NCBI GenBank assembly: GCA_903874575.1
Contig: CAIQSZ010000446.1
Coordinates: 1-7,390 of the forward strand
Origin: an uncultured Elusimicrobia bacterium
Lineage (GTDB): Bacteria; Elusimicrobiota; Elusimicrobia; UBA1565; UBA9628
Reading direction: 5' to 3'
Length of the DNA: 7,390 bases
The notes beneath the pieces are model-generated. The model had not been told where the DNA came from and searched no databases. It worked only from the letters and a program-made list of their open reading frames with translations. The position numbers were made by a program, and so were the translations under genes. Position 1 is the stretch's first letter. Each line of letters starts with the position of its first letter. Positions 5,998-7,390 of this stretch are shown piece after piece.

Positions 5998-6569
5998 GCC
6001 GGACCTTCTTTACCGCCGACACGCATTTCAATCACGCCAACGTGATCAAGTATTGCGCGCGCCCGTTCGCGTCCATCGACGAGATGAACCGCGAGATGAT
6101 CGCGCGGTGGAATGCCGTCGTCGGGCCGGAAGACACGGTCTACCACCTAGGCGACTTCGCCATGGGCCAGCCCTCGGAATGGCCGAGCTTCCTGCGGCAG
6201 CTCAACGGGGCCAGGAAGATCCTCATCCGCGGCAACCACGACCGTAGCGCGCGGCAGATGCTCGAAGGCGGGTTCAACGAGGTTCATGAGAAGCTCGTGT
6301 GGCAAGGATGGCTGCTCCAGCACCACCCGATCGCCACAAACAAGAAGCTCCTGTGCGGCCACATCCACGAGAAGTGGCGGCGCATCGGCGACGTGATAAA
6401 CGTCGGCGTAGACGTCTGGGGCTTCACCCCCAGGCGCATCGATGAGCTTCTGACGGCGGCGCAGGACGCCCCGGAGTTCAAGTGCCGCTACTGCGGCGCG
6501 ACGCTCAAGCGGCTGCAGCGTCATCCCAGCCATCGCGACGGTCAGTGCGCCGCCGCAGGAGAATCATAA
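5994..6569 (+). CDS. Calcineurin-like metallophosphoesterase with Zn-finger-like C-terminal tail
   Basis: Predicted dimetal phosphodiesterase or phosphatase, cytoplasmic. Seen, 191 residues: TADTHFNH with D9 and H11, LGDFAMG with D54, RGNHD with N81 and H82, LLQHHP (H110/H111) and CGHIH with H123 and H125, the complete set of calcineurin-like metal ligands. This compact form resembles COG4186. After the catalytic fold comes CRYCGATLKRLQRHPSHRDGQC: C164, C167, H177, H180 and C185 could bind zinc, which the compact enzyme does not need. The start at ATG 5994 overlaps the upstream stop as ATGA, with GAGG 11 bases before; an upstream in-frame start at 5958 would lie well inside the preceding gene and is unlikely. 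The operon position suggests it processes nucleic acid or a nucleotide product of the upstream nucleotidyltransferase; that is inference. Confidence 0.88.
   Translation: MSRTFFTADTHFNHANVIKYCARPFASIDEMNREMIARWNAVVGPEDTVYHLGDFAMGQPSEWPSFLRQLNGARKILIRGNHDRSARQMLEGGFNEVHEKLVWQGWLLQHHPIATNKKLLCGHIHEKWRRIGDVINVGVDVWGFTPRRIDELLTAAQDAPEFKCRYCGATLKRLQRHPSHRDGQCAAAGES
6557..6561 (+). promoter_or_regulatory. Ribosome binding site AGGAG for the 115-residue gene
   Basis: Seen: AGGAG seven bases before ATG 6569. It supports this start over an in-frame ATG at 6482 that lies deep inside the phosphoesterase gene. Confidence 0.7.
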
Positions 6570-6916
6570 TGCCCCGCTGGATCAACCGCGCCGCGCTCGT
6601 CGTTCGGCCCGCAAAACCATTCATCGACTGGGCTTCTAGCCTGGATGAGGAGGCGCCGGAGCACGCCCAGGATCTGGCGAAAAGCATCTCGGTCTACCTC
6701 GTCGCCGAGGACCCGAACGAGCGGGCGGAAACTGCTCCGCTAAGGAACTACTGGCGGCACATCTTCGAGGAGCAGCTTGCCGGCTGGTCTCAGGACGAGA
6801 ACGACTGGCCCGAGAAGCTATCGCTCGCGATGTTCGAACAGTGGTTTGACGTGACCAGGGAATCAGTCGTCGTGGACCTCGAATCCGGTCCCATCGAGCA
6901 CGAGGAAGTCGACTAG
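6569..6916 (+). CDS. Conserved-looking 115-residue protein of unknown function
   Basis: No function known to me. Seen: starts MPRWINRAALVVRPAKPFIDWASSL, is acidic, and contains the aromatic-rich blocks RNYWRHIFEEQLAGW and LSLAMFEQWFDV before ending in VVVDLESGP and an acidic tail. It has no membrane segment. The pattern (INRAAL, PFIDWA, IFEEQL-x-W, FEQWF) recalls a widespread family of small hypothetical proteins in proteobacteria; this is from memory. The start is set by AGGAG at 6557-6561 and by the TAATG overlap with the phosphoesterase stop, showing tight translational coupling, so it is likely to act with that enzyme or the upstream pair. It could be a small adaptor or inhibitor, but nothing in the sequence decides this. 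Confidence 0.8.
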   Translation: MPRWINRAALVVRPAKPFIDWASSLDEEAPEHAQDLAKSISVYLVAEDPNERAETAPLRNYWRHIFEEQLAGWSQDENDWPEKLSLAMFEQWFDVTRESVVVDLESGPIEHEEVD

Positions 6917-6942
6917 CTGATCTTCAACAAGCCTGCATCCGA

Positions 6943-7218
6943 ATGAGAGACATCAAAAGAAGCTCCGTCCTCGACGCCATCTACGTCCTTAACGACCTCT
7001 TTGACAGCCTGGTGGCGGGGACCATGGTCTTCGATTTCTACCAGTCGAAGTTTACCAGGGGCGAGCTCCCCCAGACCGGCATCGTCGCTGTTCAGAAGAT
7101 GTGCGTTTCGCACCTGATTCTCGCGCTCAGCCGACTCTGCGAGTTCTGGGAGCAGTTTCACGATCTTGTTCCAATTGAACTAAGGCCGGAAATTAAGGCT
7201 CTCGTCAGCCTGACCTGA
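6943..7218 (+). pseudogene. Truncated AbiU2-type HEPN-like protein (N-terminal fragment, 91 residues)
   Basis: Seen: ATG 6943, 26 bases after the previous stop and without a good ribosome binding site, opens a helical protein with the blocks VLDAIYVLNDLFDSLVAGTMVFD, GIVAVQKMCVSHLILALSRLCEFW and LVPIELRPEIKAL. These resemble the N-terminal half of HEPN AbiU2-like proteins, which as I recall run to about 200 residues and carry the R-N-x4-H catalytic motif in the second half. Here the frame stops at TGA 7216-7218, before any such motif, and no continuation was found in the other plus-strand frames. The second 51-bp repeat begins about 50 bases further on, so loss of the 3' half probably came with that junction. 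A functional short protein cannot be excluded. Confidence 0.55.
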
Positions 7219-7266
7219 GCCCCGGAATTCGGACAGTCTGAAGGTTGAGTCCGACGTGATAAAATC

Positions 7267-7317
7267 GACCCTGTCCCAGGAAACCAGACCATTTGAAGAT
7301 TTAAAAAATTGTTAGTT
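7267..7317 (+). repeat. 51-bp direct repeat, copy B (right of operon)
   Basis: Seen: 40 of 51 bases identical to 3971-4021, no gaps, same orientation, sharing the GACCCTGTCCCAG start and the AATTGTTAGTT end. It follows the truncated HEPN-like ORF and so marks the right edge of the operon-bearing segment. Confidence 0.75.
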
Positions 7318-7333
7318 TGGAGTCCTTCCAAAC
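7315..7333. repeat. Perfect 7-bp inverted repeat GTTTGGA-GTCCT-TCCAAAC
   Basis: Seen: seven-base arms around a five-base loop, overlapping the end of repeat copy B by three bases. No T tract follows directly on either strand, so it is not a convincing terminator. Copy A has no such hairpin. The rest of 7334-7390 shows no gene or signal that I can support. Confidence 0.4.
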
Positions 7334-7390
7334 GGGGGCTCGCCGTCAATCGGCACTCCAGGCCTTTGCCGCCCGTCGTCCGCCTTCGAG

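Noticed and set aside
1..7390. CRISPR array or cas genes
   Set aside because: No regularly spaced short repeats and no Cas-like protein in any frame; the only repeat pair is 3.3 kb apart.

Overview
The window looks like an accessory defence island beside a tRNA gene in a GC-rich bacterium, probably a pseudomonadote. An alphaproteobacterium is possible: the fragment at the left edge reads as an initiator tRNA with an A-U pair in place of one of the usual three G-C pairs, and a CCCG...CGGG palindrome near 3574-3599 resembles intergenic palindromes common in that class. This assignment is inference only.

Layout: 1-62 is the 3' part of a CAT-anticodon tRNA (initiator type), followed by a clear intrinsic terminator (112-138). 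Next comes a long plus-strand gene (about 199-2205) that joins a GHKL/MORC-type ATPase to a C-terminal PD-(D/E)XK nuclease. Facing it, convergent and 38 bases away, is a minus-strand gene (2244-about 3569) of unrecognised family with an R-N-x4-H motif of the HEPN RNase kind. The stretch 3600-4050 is AT-richer and degraded: it has short opposed ORFs and ends in a 51-bp repeat.

From 4052 the composition changes and a compact plus-strand operon begins. It has a near-consensus sigma-70 promoter (TTGACG, 17 bases, TATACT), a perfect 19-bp palindrome immediately after the -10 box, and a start codon inside that palindrome, so the message may be leaderless. The genes are an AbiEi-like regulator that also carries a PD-(D/E)XK-like N-terminal domain, an AbiEii-like nucleotidyltransferase (20-bp overlap, TTG start with a good ribosome binding site), a calcineurin-like phosphoesterase with a Zn-finger-like tail (ATGA overlap), and a 115-residue protein of unknown function (TAATG overlap). 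A 91-residue ORF then follows that looks like the N-terminal half of an AbiU2-type HEPN protein. A second copy of the 51-bp repeat lies just beyond (7267-7317), so the two copies bracket the whole operon in direct orientation.

Working model: tandem anti-phage modules lie downstream of a tRNA. One is a MORC-ATPase/nuclease, possibly with the convergent HEPN-like gene. The other is an autoregulated type IV toxin-antitoxin-like pair extended by a phosphoesterase and an unknown small protein. The second module is the best candidate for an undescribed variant system. All functional statements come from motifs read by eye; no database search was made.
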